Source: Streptomyces leeuwenhoekii (GTDB lineage Bacteria; Actinomycetota; Actinomycetes; Streptomycetales; Streptomycetaceae). From it: a stretch of DNA of 64,000 nt. Shown here piece by piece: positions 34,264-42,215 of this stretch. The stretch covers positions 4,850,001 to 4,914,000 of the forward strand of contig NZ_LN831790.1 of NCBI RefSeq assembly GCF_001013905.1. Reading direction: 5' to 3'. The stretch's first letter is position 1; every line of letters starts with the position of its first letter. A program made the translations under genes and the position numbers. Below the pieces are notes generated by a model. It searched no databases. It was given only the letters and a program-made list of their open reading frames with translations, and was not told the origin of the DNA.

Positions 34264-34277
34264 GTTCCACGTGAAAC
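34264..34277. promoter_or_regulatory. parS: Probable ParB-binding site parS
   Basis: GTTCCACGTGAAAC matches the Streptomyces parS consensus GTTTCACGTGAAAC at 13 of 14 positions. It lies 12 bp after the mfd stop codon and overlaps the left foot of the mfd terminator. ParB binding is inferred from the match. Confidence 0.7.
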
Positions 34278-34319
34278 ACCGGTCCGCCCGCACGGTCGTC
34301 GTGCGGGCGGACCGGTGTT
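34275..34319. terminator. Terminator between mfd and the antitoxin-like gene
   Basis: Perfect 19-bp stem (34275-34293 with 34301-34319) and a 7-nt loop between two convergent genes. Confidence 0.88.
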
Positions 34320-34363
34320 CTTCGATGCTTGGTGTGGTGCGTGACCTGCTTGGGTCTGCGGGC

Positions 34364-34546
34364 CTATGGCCGGTCGGGCCGGTCGCGGTCCACGCCGTAC
34401 CGCCCTTCCATCTTCTGCTGAGCGGTGTCGACCTGATCCTCGTACTTGTGGCCGGTCCTCTGGTTGACCTGCTTCTCCGCAGCGTCGGACATGCCCTTGG
34501 TCTTGTCCTGCGACATCTTGCTCTTCAGCTTGTCGAAGATGCCCAT
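34364..34546 (-). CDS. Small MT0933-type antitoxin-like protein
   Basis: 60 residues, highly charged and helical: MGIFDKLKSKMSQDKTKG...EKQVNQRTGHKYEDQVDTAQQKMEGRYG. The N-terminal MGxFDKLK and central TGxKYxDQxD resemble the actinobacterial MT0933 antitoxin family. No toxin gene is adjacent, so an antitoxin role is doubtful here; a stress-type protein is equally possible. ATG 34546 follows a GGAAGGAG ribosome site, which decides this start over the upstream GTG. Confidence 0.75.
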   Translation of the reverse strand: MGIFDKLKSKMSQDKTKGMSDAAEKQVNQRTGHKYEDQVDTAQQKMEGRYGVDRDRPDRP

Positions 34547-34707
34547 GCGCGACTCCTTCCGGAGGTGGTCCACCACCGACGATACGCCGAATGGAGAGGG
34601 AATGTCGGATTTGTGTCGATGTGGTCTGGACCTCTCGGCGGCTACCGTTGCGGCAGGCGGCAGGGCCGCACGGAGCGGATCAGCAGGCAGGCGAGGGAGG
34701 GCGCACC

Positions 34708-35424
34708 GTGAGGTGGCGAAGGGGTGGGGCGGTGACCGCCGCGGCGATGGCGCTGCTGACGGTGGCCGGATGCACGGAGGGGGCCACGGGTGACGGCGGA
34801 CCGGAGGGCACCGCGCGGGCGGGAACGGCCCTGGCGGCCGTCGACTCGCTCACCGTGAAGGGGCGCGCGCCCAGGACCGGGTACGACCGCGACAAGTTCG
34901 GCACGCCGTGGGCCGACACCGACGCCAACCGGTGCGACACCCGTGACGACATCCTCCGACGCGATCTGGAGGACGTGAAGTTCAGTGACGGCCGCTGCGA
35001 GGTGGCCTCCGGGGTGCTGGAGCCCGACCCGTACACCGGCCGCCGGATCACCTTCACCCGGGGGCGCAGCCGGGTGGACATCGACCACGTCGTCGCCCTG
35101 TCCGACGCGTGGCAGAAGGGCGCCGGGCAGTGGGACGCCGCCAAACGCATCGCCCTGGCCAACGACCCGCTCAACCTGCTGGCCGTCGACGCGGGTACCA
35201 ACCGTGCCAAGGGCGACGGCGACACCGCGACCTGGCTGCCGCCCGACAAGAGCTACCGCTGCCCGTACGTCGCCGCCCAGGTCGCCGTGAAGAAGAAGTA
35301 CGGGCTGTGGGTCACCGCCGCCGAGAAGGCCGCCATGAAGAGGGTGCTCACCCGCTGCCCGGACCAGCCGCTCCCCACGGGCGGCAACCCGACCCGGGCC
35401 CCCGAGCGGTTCCACGCGGACTGA
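34708..35424 (+). CDS. Secreted HNH nuclease lipoprotein (DUF1524/GmrSD-like)
   Basis: 238 residues. Lipoprotein signal with lipobox VAGC (about residues 17-20), then an HNH-like domain: DIDHVVALSDAWQKGA (Asp-His-Val catalytic core), ANDPLNLLAVDAGTNRAKGDGD and TWLPPDKSYRCPYVAAQVAVKKKYGLWVT, which is the DUF1524 pattern. Probably an extracellular, membrane-tethered nuclease for nutrient release or competitor DNA. GTG 34708 has GAGGGAGGGC upstream. Cys residues in pairs suggest disulfides. Confidence 0.88.
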   Translation: MRWRRGGAVTAAAMALLTVAGCTEGATGDGGPEGTARAGTALAAVDSLTVKGRAPRTGYDRDKFGTPWADTDANRCDTRDDILRRDLEDVKFSDGRCEVASGVLEPDPYTGRRITFTRGRSRVDIDHVVALSDAWQKGAGQWDAAKRIALANDPLNLLAVDAGTNRAKGDGDTATWLPPDKSYRCPYVAAQVAVKKKYGLWVTAAEKAAMKRVLTRCPDQPLPTGGNPTRAPERFHAD

Positions 35425-35486
35425 ACCCGCCGGCGCGTCCCCGGTGCCGAGCCCGGAGCGGGACCGGCGGGGGGCATGGGACCAGC

Positions 35487-35627
35487 GCGGGGCCGGTACG
35501 GCGGGGGGCATGGGATCAGGGGCCGGAGCGGGGCCGGTACGGCGGGCGGCCGGGCCCGTGGCGCCGGGGTGCGGCCGCCGGGCCCGTGGCGCCGGGGTGG
35601 GGCCGCCGGGCCCCGCTGCCCCGGGGT
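35487..35627. repeat. Tandem and direct GC repeats between two secreted-protein genes
   Basis: An 18-bp sequence, GCGGGGCCGGTACGGCGG, occurs at 35487-35504 and 35528-35545. It is followed by a 28-bp unit in tandem at 35551-35578 and 35579-35606 (one mismatch) plus a degraded third copy to about 35627. The units are non-coding and lie between convergent genes. Confidence 0.8.
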
Positions 35628-35643
35628 GACCGTACGAAGCCGG

Positions 35644-36321
35644 TCAGCCGGTCTTCTTCCAGTCCTGGCAGCCGCTCGTCTTGAAGTACGCGTCCGAGGA
35701 GCTGATCCTGACGACCGCGGTGCCGGACACGTTGTCGTTGGTGATGATCGAGTCGATCGAGTGCTCGGCGTCCTTGGCGCGCTCCCAGTAGCAGGAGTCG
35801 TCGGTGTTGCCCGTGGACTGGTAGGTGCCCGGCGCGATGTCGGCGCCGACCCGGAACATGCCGCCGTCCCCGGCCATCGTCGCGGCGGGGGAGCCCTTCG
35901 CCCGCGGGTCGACGGCCTCCCAGTCGCCGCAGCCGCTCGACTTGAAGATCTTGTCGGTGGGTTTCACCGTGACATAGCCGGTCCCGCTGACGTTGTCGTT
36001 GGCCAGCAGGGAGTCCAGCTCGCCGGAGGCGTCCTTGGCCCGCTCCCAGTAGCACATGCCGTCGGAGTTGCCGGTGGTGCGATAGGTGCCCGGCTCGACG
36101 TCCGTGCCGACCTGGAAGTCGCCGTCCCCCTCGAAGGCGGCCTTCTTCTCGCCGGCCGCCTTGCCCGCGCCCTTCTCGCCGCCGGACTGTCCCTGCGCGG
36201 ATGCCGACGCCCCCTTGCCGGTGTCCGAGCCGCCACCGTCCCCGCCGCCCGCGTTCGCCGACACGGCGCCGATGACGACGATCCCCACGACGGCGCCCAG
36301 CGCGACCTTGCCCTTGCCCAT
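35644..36321 (-). CDS. Secreted protein with two tandem homologous domains
   Basis: 225 residues. Signal segment KVALGAVVGIVVIGAVSANA, a Gly/Ser/Lys linker, then two copies of an approximately 70-residue unit: FQVGTDVEPGTYRTTGN...CYWERAKDA...LANDNVSGTGYVTV...FKSSGCGDW and FRVGADIAPGTYQSTGN...CYWERAKDA...ITNDNVSGTAVVRI...FKTSGCQDW. Each unit has a conserved Cys pair. Function unknown; the repeat pattern resembles small extracellular beta domains. ATG 36321 has a GGAGGGGA ribosome site. Confidence 0.85.
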   Translation of the reverse strand: MGKGKVALGAVVGIVVIGAVSANAGGGDGGGSDTGKGASASAQGQSGGEKGAGKAAGEKKAAFEGDGDFQVGTDVEPGTYRTTGNSDGMCYWERAKDASGELDSLLANDNVSGTGYVTVKPTDKIFKSSGCGDWEAVDPRAKGSPAATMAGDGGMFRVGADIAPGTYQSTGNTDDSCYWERAKDAEHSIDSIITNDNVSGTAVVRISSSDAYFKTSGCQDWKKTG

Positions 36322-36621
36322 GGCTGTGTCCCCTCCCGATGCGGAAACCGCCGCCGACCGGCGGTTGATCGTTCGCTGGGTCAATAAGAGCAGTCGCTGT
36401 GAATGGAGTCAACACGATTCACAGGTTTCAGACAGTGCACGCCTGTAAACGTCCCGCTTACTCGTGCACCGGTATGCTCGACGCCACGGCGCCCGCGGGT
36501 GGGGGAAACGACCACGTGAACGGGCGGGCGCGGAACGGGCATGGCGCGGACACCGGCACAGGCGAGGTGCGGCGCGGGCCCGGCCCGGGGACGGCGGGGC
36601 ATGGACGAGGAAGTGGGGCGG

Positions 36622-38881
36622 ATGCAGGACAACGCGACGGAAGTGACCGCGGCGGGGATCGCCCGGCTCGCCGGCGTCGGCCGCGCGGCCGTGAGCAACT
36701 GGCGCCGCCGCCACGCCGACTTCCCCAAACCGGTCGGCGGCACCGAGACCAGCCCGTCCTTCGCCCTGGCCGAAGTGGAGGCGTGGCTGCGCGGGCACGG
36801 CAAACTCGCCGAGGTCCCGCTGCGCGAACGGGTCTGGCAGCACCTCGCGGGCCATCCCGCGGGGCCGGTCACCGCGCTCACCCAGGCCGGATGCGTCCTG
36901 CTGCTGATCCACGACCGCCCCACCGTCTGGCTGGAGGTGAGCGCGGGCTCCGACGAGCGGCTCGCCGCGATGCTGCCGGGCGCGCTGGAGCAGGTGTTCA
37001 CACCGCGCTTCGGAACGGTCCGGCGCGGGACGGCGACCGGCGCCGCCCCCGTGAACGGAGGGCGGCCCGAAACCACGGCTGACGCGGTTCACACCCCGGC
37101 CACGCACGCCACCCCCGCACACGCCACCCCCGCACACGCCACCTCGGCGCACGCCACCCCCACGCCCGCCACCCCCCGGCCCATCCACCCCACCGCCGCG
37201 CACCCGCCCCTCCGTCCCGCCCCTCCGCTCCACCCCCTCCGCCCCCGCTCTCTCCGTCCCCGTGGGCCCCGAACTCCTCCCCTCCGCCCCCCTCCTGCGC
37301 GGCGTCGCCGAGCTGGCCGCCGAGCTGGGTGCCCGGCAGACGTTCGAGTTCCTGCTGGGACGGCACCTGGACGCCAACCCCCGGCAGTACACGCTCACCC
37401 CCGCCGCCCTCGCCGAGCTCATGGCCCGGCTCGCCGGCCCCGCCCGCACCGTCCTCGACCCGGCCTGCGGTGCCGGCGCCCTGCTGTGCGCGGCCGCCCC
37501 CGGCCCCGAGCAGTCCGGCCAGGAGCTGTACGCCCAGGACGGCGCCCCCGAGCTCGCCGCGCTCACCGCCCTCCGGCTCGCCCTGCACACCCGCGCCGCC
37601 GTCCACGCCGCCGCAGGCGACACCCTGCGCGCCGACGCCCACCCGCACCTGCGCGCCGACGCCGTCCTGTGCCACCCGCCCTTCAACGAGCGCAACTGGG
37701 GGCACGACGAACTCGCCTACGACCCCCGCTGGGAGTACGGCTTCCCGGCCCGCACGGAGTCCGAGCTGGCCTGGGTGCAGCACGCGCTGGCGCGCCTCGC
37801 GGACGGCGGCACGGCGGTCGTGCTGATGCCCCCCGCCGCCGCCTCCCGCCGCTCCGGCCGCCGTATCCGCGCCGACCTGCTGCGCCGGGGCGCGCTGCGC
37901 GCCGTCGTCGCCCTGCCGGCCGGTGCGGCACCGCCGTACAACATCCCCCTCCACCTGTGGGTGCTGCGCCGGCCGGGCAGGGCCGCCGCGCACCCGGAGG
38001 TGCTGCTCGCCGACGCGGGCCGGTTCGCCGGCGAGGGCCGCGGCGGCCCGGACTGGCAGGGCGTGCGGGAGGCGGTGCTCGGCGCATGGCGGGCCTACGA
38101 CCGGGCCGGCCGCCTGGACGAACGGCCGGGCCTGGCCCGCTCCGTGCCCGTGATCGAGCTGCTCGACGACGACGTCGACCTGGCCCCCGCCCGCCATCTG
38201 CCGCCCCCGGCGGCGGCCGGCGGCGCCGAGCAGCTCGCCGGGGTGCGCGAGCGCCTGGGCGAGACCCTGCGGCTGACCGCCGAGCTGACCCCGCCGCCCG
38301 CCGAGGCCGCCGGGTCCGCGCCCCGCTGGCCGCTGACCACCGTCGGCGAACTCGCCCGCGGCGGCGCCCTGCTGCTGCGCACCGGCGGAAACGGCGGCCA
38401 CGCGCGCGTGCCGGTCCTCACCGACCACGACGTCCTCGCCGGAACCGGCCCCTCCGGCACGTTGCCCGAGAGCGACGAGGAGGCGGTGCTCACCGAGCCC
38501 GGTGACGTCGTCCTGCCGGTGCTCGGCGGCGGCGCGGTGGCGCGCGTGATCGACGAGGCGGCGAGCGGCGCCGCGCTGGGCCGCAACCTCGTCCTGCTGC
38601 GCCCCGACCCCGCCGCCCTCGACGCCTGGTTCCTCGCCGGCTTCCTGCGCGGCACCGCCAACAACCGCCAGGCCAGCAGCTACGCGTCCACCGCCACCCG
38701 GCTGGACGTGCGCCGCCTGCACCTGCCCCGGCTGCCGCTCGCCGAACAGCGCCGCTACGGCGCCCGGTTCCGCGCCCTGGACGAGTTCGAACGGGCGCTC
38801 AAGCACGCGGGCCGCCTCGGGGAACAGCTCGTACGGGGCATGTACGACGGCCTCACCGACGGCTCGGTGACACCCGGCTGA
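36622..38881 (+). pseudogene. N-6 DNA methylase (HTH-HsdM-HsdS-like), reading frame broken
   Basis: As a family the product is one chain of about 750 residues. The N-terminal part (from ATG 36622) has an AlpA/MerR-like HTH, EVTAAGIARLAGVGRAAVSNWRRRH, and a conserved helical domain up to about 37050. The methylase core lies one frame over. Both frames stay open across the C-rich linker at about 37080-37260, where a 15-bp unit (HATPA codons) is repeated four times at 37106-37165 and C runs occur, so the shift cannot be placed exactly. Rejoining needs one base skipped. It may be a real disruption, a phase switch, or a sequence error; the open catalytic part is listed separately. Confidence 0.75.
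37262..38881 (+). CDS. Catalytic and specificity part of the N-6 DNA methylase
   Basis: 539 residues readable from GTG 37262. The SAM-binding motif I is VLDPACGAGALL. Motif IV is CHPPFNERNWG, where N/D-P-P-Y/F is expected, so the first catalytic residue is His. The C-terminal half (from about TTVGELARGGALLLRTGG to the end, with GDVVLPVLGGGAVARV and LPRLPLAEQRRYG) looks like an HsdS target-recognition domain. The protein thus combines modification and specificity subunits; no restriction subunit is nearby. The upstream HTH part is out of frame (see the spanning entry). Confidence 0.8.
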   Translation: MGPELLPSAPLLRGVAELAAELGARQTFEFLLGRHLDANPRQYTLTPAALAELMARLAGPARTVLDPACGAGALLCAAAPGPEQSGQELYAQDGAPELAALTALRLALHTRAAVHAAAGDTLRADAHPHLRADAVLCHPPFNERNWGHDELAYDPRWEYGFPARTESELAWVQHALARLADGGTAVVLMPPAAASRRSGRRIRADLLRRGALRAVVALPAGAAPPYNIPLHLWVLRRPGRAAAHPEVLLADAGRFAGEGRGGPDWQGVREAVLGAWRAYDRAGRLDERPGLARSVPVIELLDDDVDLAPARHLPPPAAAGGAEQLAGVRERLGETLRLTAELTPPPAEAAGSAPRWPLTTVGELARGGALLLRTGGNGGHARVPVLTDHDVLAGTGPSGTLPESDEEAVLTEPGDVVLPVLGGGAVARVIDEAASGAALGRNLVLLRPDPAALDAWFLAGFLRGTANNRQASSYASTATRLDVRRLHLPRLPLAEQRRYGARFRALDEFERALKHAGRLGEQLVRGMYDGLTDGSVTPG

Positions 38882-39003
38882 CGGTCCGCCGGCCGCCCGC
38901 GGGGCCGCCCCGGTGCCGCGCGGGCGTCACCGCGCGGCCGCGCCCCGGTGCCGCCGATGCCCCGCGGGCGGGGGCGACGTGACCAGCGCTACAACGGTTC
39001 GGT

Positions 39004-39022
39004 ACAACCCGGGACCGGTTGT
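39004..39022. promoter_or_regulatory. Inverted repeat upstream of the membrane protein/kinase pair
   Basis: ACAACC-N7-GGTTGT, 99 bp before the membrane-protein ATG and upstream of a -10-like TATACG (39034-39039). Candidate operator; no matching regulator in the window. Confidence 0.4.
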
Positions 39023-39120
39023 CCGTGTCGGCCTATACGCTCGAAGCGACCTCGCGCGACCGGCCGGTGCCGACGGCACCGGCCGCGCCCGCACGCCCAC
39101 CTCAGGCATCAGGAGCAGCC

Positions 39121-39766
39121 ATGCACGGCCACGGCTACACGCAGCCGGTGAAGCAGCCGCCCCCGACGGGGTGGCTGGTCTTCCTGCGCGTGCTGTTCGT
39201 GACCCTCTCCATCGTCAGTCTCGGGTTCCTCACCTGGACGATGCTGCTGCGGCTGGCCATCGTGACCCGCAAGGCGCTCGACTGGGGCCTGTTCGTGGCC
39301 GTGCTGGCGGTCGACATCGTCAGCATCGTCCTGCTGGGCACCGAGCCCGGCGAGGAGATCCACACCGCCGGCGGGTGGACCGGCCTCGGCCTGCTGCTCG
39401 GCACGCTGGTGGTCGTGATCGCCTACTACCTCTCCGCGGACGTGCGCCACTTCCACCAGCTCCGGTACGGCGGCTACGTCCCGCACCCGGCCCCCGCACC
39501 GGCGTACGGCTACCCGCAGCCGCCGACCCCGTACCTCGCCGCGCCCCCGGCTCCGATGCCAGGCCACCCGATATCCGCCCCCGCCCCGCACGCCCCCGCC
39601 CCGCACGCCCCGCCCGCCCCCGCCCGCCCCCGCCGCCCACACCCCCGTCCCCGCCCCGCCGCCCCGGCCCCCCGCGCCGGCCCGCATCGACCAGGTGCGC
39701 GCCGAACTCGACGAACTCAGCGACTACCTGCGCCGGCAGGACGGCGGCCACGAGGGCGGACGGTGA
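39121..39766 (+). CDS. Membrane protein with C-terminal coiled coil, frame-shifted in Pro-rich linker
   Basis: Starts MHGHGYTQPVKQPPPTGWLVFLRVLFV with three to four helices (VTLSIVSLGFLTWTMLLRLAIV, WGLFVAVLAVDIVSIVLLG, LGLLLGTLVVVIAYYLS), then a Pro/Ala linker. The natural end, RIDQVRAELDELSDYLRRQ and stop TGA 39764-39766, is in a different frame, so one base must be skipped at about 39600-39645 within CCCCCGCCCG-type repeats. As written, the N-terminal frame runs without a stop into the kinase, giving a membrane-kinase fusion ending at 41301. The GTGA overlap with the kinase start supports two separate genes originally. Confidence 0.7.
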
Positions 39767-41301
39767 CCGTGGCGACGGGACGGATCGTCGCCGGGCGGTA
39801 CGAGCTGGCGACGCTCATCGGCCAGGGCGGCATGGGGCAGGTCTGGACCGCGTACGACCAGCGGCTCGACCGGCGCGTGGCGGTGAAGCTGCTGCGCCCC
39901 GACCGGGTGGCCGGCCAGGAGGCGGACGAGCTGCGCCGCCGCTTCGTGCGCGAGTGCCGGGTCACCGCGCAGGTCGCCCACCCCGGCCTGGTCACGGTGC
40001 ACGACGCGGGCAGCGAGGGCGAGGAGCTGTTCCTCGTCATGCAGTACGTCGACGGCGCCGACCTCTCCGACCACCTCGCCGAGCACGACCCCTACCCCTG
40101 GCCGTGGGCGGTCGCGGTCGCCGCGCAGTTGTGCGCCGTGCTGAGCGCCGTGCACGCCGTGCCGATCGTCCACCGCGACCTCAAGCCGCGCAATGTGATG
40201 GTGAAACAGGACGGCACGGTGACCGTCCTCGACCTCGGTGTCGCCTCGGTGATGGACGCGGACACCACCCGCCTCACCCACACCGGCACCCCCATCGGCT
40301 CGCCCGCCTACATGGCCCCCGAACAGGCGATGGGCGGCGCGGTCGGCCCGTACACCGACCTCTACGCGCTCGGCGTCCTGCTGCACGAACTGCTCAGCGG
40401 GGACGTGCCCTTCGCGGGCTCCACGGCGCTCGGCGTGCTCCACCGGCACCTGTACGAGCCGCCGCTGCCCGTGCGCCGCGTCCGCCCCGAGGTGCCCGAG
40501 TCCCTGGAGACACTCGTCCTGCGCCTGCTCGCCAAGGACCCGCAGCACCGCCCGGCCTCCGCGCAGGAGGTGTACGAGCACCTGGAGCCGCTCCTGCCCG
40601 CGCGCGGGACCCCCACCGGGGCGCCCCTCGATCCCACCCGCCCCTTCCTGCGCCCGCACGCCCCCTGGCCGGACCGCGCCCGCACCCCCGCGCCGCAGCC
40701 CGCCCCGGCCCAGCCGGTCGCCGAGAAGGCCGGGAAACCGGATGTCGCCCGGGCCGTCGACGAGGTCAAGCGCCTGCTCGGCGAGGGCCGCATCACCCAG
40801 GCCGTCGACATCCTCGGCGCAATCCTGCCCGCCGCCGCCGAACAGCACGGCGAGCACTCGCCCGTGGTGCGGACCCTGCGCAAGCAGTACGCGGCCACCC
40901 TCATGGACGACGGCCAGTACCGGCGCGCGCTGCCCGAGCTGCGCCACCTGGCCGACGAACGCGCCGCCGAGGCCGGCCACGCCGACCCGCAGTCCCTGCG
41001 CTTCCGCCACGACGCCGCCCAGTGCCTGGAGCAGCTCGGCGAACCGGCGGCGGCGCTCGCCGAGTACCGGGCGCTGCTGCCGTACTACGAGAACCAGTAC
41101 GTGGCCGCCGGCGACCCGGATCTCGCCCATGACGTCCGCCGCCGCATCGGCCACCTCCTGCTCGCCCTCGGCGACCGCGCCGCCGCCCACGACACGCTGG
41201 CCCGGCTCCTCCACGACGTCGAACGCCTGCACGGTCCCGGGCATCCGCTCGCGGTGGAGATCCGCCGCACGCTGCAGTGGCTGGGCCAGGTGCGCGGCTG
41301 A
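39763..41301 (+). CDS. Serine/threonine protein kinase with TPR-like C-terminus
   Basis: 512 residues from GTG 39763, overlapping the membrane-protein TGA. Hanks-type kinase: ELATLIGQGGMGQVW (P-loop), VAVKLL (ATP-binding Lys), HRDLKPRNVM (catalytic loop), DLG in place of DFG (VLDLGVAS), GSPAYMAPEQ (activation/P+1). After a Pro-rich joint, residues about 325-510 form TPR-like helices (VDEVKRLLGEGRITQAVDILGAILP, DDGQYRRALPELRHLADER). There is no PASTA or transmembrane segment of its own, so the preceding gene may supply membrane attachment. Confidence 0.9.
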   Translation: MTVATGRIVAGRYELATLIGQGGMGQVWTAYDQRLDRRVAVKLLRPDRVAGQEADELRRRFVRECRVTAQVAHPGLVTVHDAGSEGEELFLVMQYVDGADLSDHLAEHDPYPWPWAVAVAAQLCAVLSAVHAVPIVHRDLKPRNVMVKQDGTVTVLDLGVASVMDADTTRLTHTGTPIGSPAYMAPEQAMGGAVGPYTDLYALGVLLHELLSGDVPFAGSTALGVLHRHLYEPPLPVRRVRPEVPESLETLVLRLLAKDPQHRPASAQEVYEHLEPLLPARGTPTGAPLDPTRPFLRPHAPWPDRARTPAPQPAPAQPVAEKAGKPDVARAVDEVKRLLGEGRITQAVDILGAILPAAAEQHGEHSPVVRTLRKQYAATLMDDGQYRRALPELRHLADERAAEAGHADPQSLRFRHDAAQCLEQLGEPAAALAEYRALLPYYENQYVAAGDPDLAHDVRRRIGHLLLALGDRAAAHDTLARLLHDVERLHGPGHPLAVEIRRTLQWLGQVRG

Positions 41302-41441
41302 CCACCCGGGCAGCGCGCGCGGCGGTGCCGCAAGCCCCGGCGAATCGTTGGTCGAATGGGTTGGCCAGAGCTTGGCCACTGCCTACCATCGATCACCGCA
41401 AGACCTTGTGCACCGCCGCACAATCCCCCTGGGAGGTCCCC

Positions 41442-42086
41442 TTGCACCGCCGCCGTCGCACCGCGTTCCTCGTCACCGCCGCGATCGCCGCGGCCCCCCT
41501 CCTCACCGCCTGCGGAAACGACGCGCGCCCCGGCGCGGCGGCCGTCGTCGGCGGCCAGCGGATCACCGTCGCCCAGCTCGAGGACCGGGTCGACGAGGTA
41601 CGTACCGCGCAGCGGGCGGCCGTACGGGACGACGCCCAGTACGCGCAGGCCGTCGCCCGGACCGGCACCCTCACCCGCACCACCCTGCAGAGCATGGTCC
41701 TCGACCGGGTCCTGCACCGCGCCGCCCAGGACGCGGGCGTCACCGTCAGCCGCAAGGAGGTCCAGCAGATGCGCACCGGCCTGGAGCGGCAGGTCGGCGG
41801 CGCCCAGGCGCTGGAGACGGCCTGGCTGGAGCAGTACGACGTCGCGCCCGAACGCCTCGACGACAACCTCCGCCTCCAGCTCGAGGCCCAGAAGCTCGCC
41901 GAGAAGCTCGGCACCGACACCGGCCGGCCGGAATTCTGGAAGGCCCTGTCCGAGGCGTCGAAGAAGCTCGACATCGACCTCAACCCCCGCTACGGCACCT
42001 GGGACGTCGACAAGAGCAGCCGTGCCGACGTGAAGACGCCGTGGGTGCGCGACGTGACCGCGGCGGGCCCCGGGCCGACGGCGTAG
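41442..42086 (+). CDS. SurA N-terminal-domain lipoprotein
   Basis: 214 residues from TTG 41442, placed by a GGGAGG ribosome site and by the lipoprotein signal HRRRRTAFLVTAAIAAAPLLTAC (lipobox LTAC). The mature part is helical and matches the SurA/PrsA chaperone N-domain (AVVGGQRITVAQLEDRVDEV, LQSMVLDRVLHRAAQDAGVTVSRKEVQQM), without a prolyl-isomerase domain. Probably an envelope chaperone. Next to mazG. Confidence 0.85.
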   Translation: MHRRRRTAFLVTAAIAAAPLLTACGNDARPGAAAVVGGQRITVAQLEDRVDEVRTAQRAAVRDDAQYAQAVARTGTLTRTTLQSMVLDRVLHRAAQDAGVTVSRKEVQQMRTGLERQVGGAQALETAWLEQYDVAPERLDDNLRLQLEAQKLAEKLGTDTGRPEFWKALSEASKKLDIDLNPRYGTWDVDKSSRADVKTPWVRDVTAAGPGPTA

Positions 42087-42203
42087 CCCGCCGCCGCGGG
42101 AGCCCGCACACCCTGTGGACGGCCCCGGGGCGCCCGGCGCCCGCGCCGCGCGTGCGGACCCGGGCGCCTGTGGACGGCGCGCGGCCCGGCCGGCGGTGTG
42201 CGT

Positions 42204-42209
42204 TACGTT
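42204..42209 (+). promoter_or_regulatory. -10 element TACGTT of a probable leaderless mazG mRNA
   Basis: TACGTT ends 6 nt before GTG 42216 and no ribosome site precedes that codon, so transcription would start at or next to the initiation codon. Confidence 0.5.
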
Positions 42210-42215
42210 CGAAGC

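Noticed and set aside
34364..34546. Toxin-antitoxin module
   Set aside because: Only an antitoxin-like protein is present; the flanking genes are mfd and an exported nuclease, so no toxin partner is supported.
34708..35424. GmrSD-type restriction enzyme
   Set aside because: It has the HNH DUF1524 domain but a lipoprotein signal and no DUF262 domain, so it is an exported nuclease.
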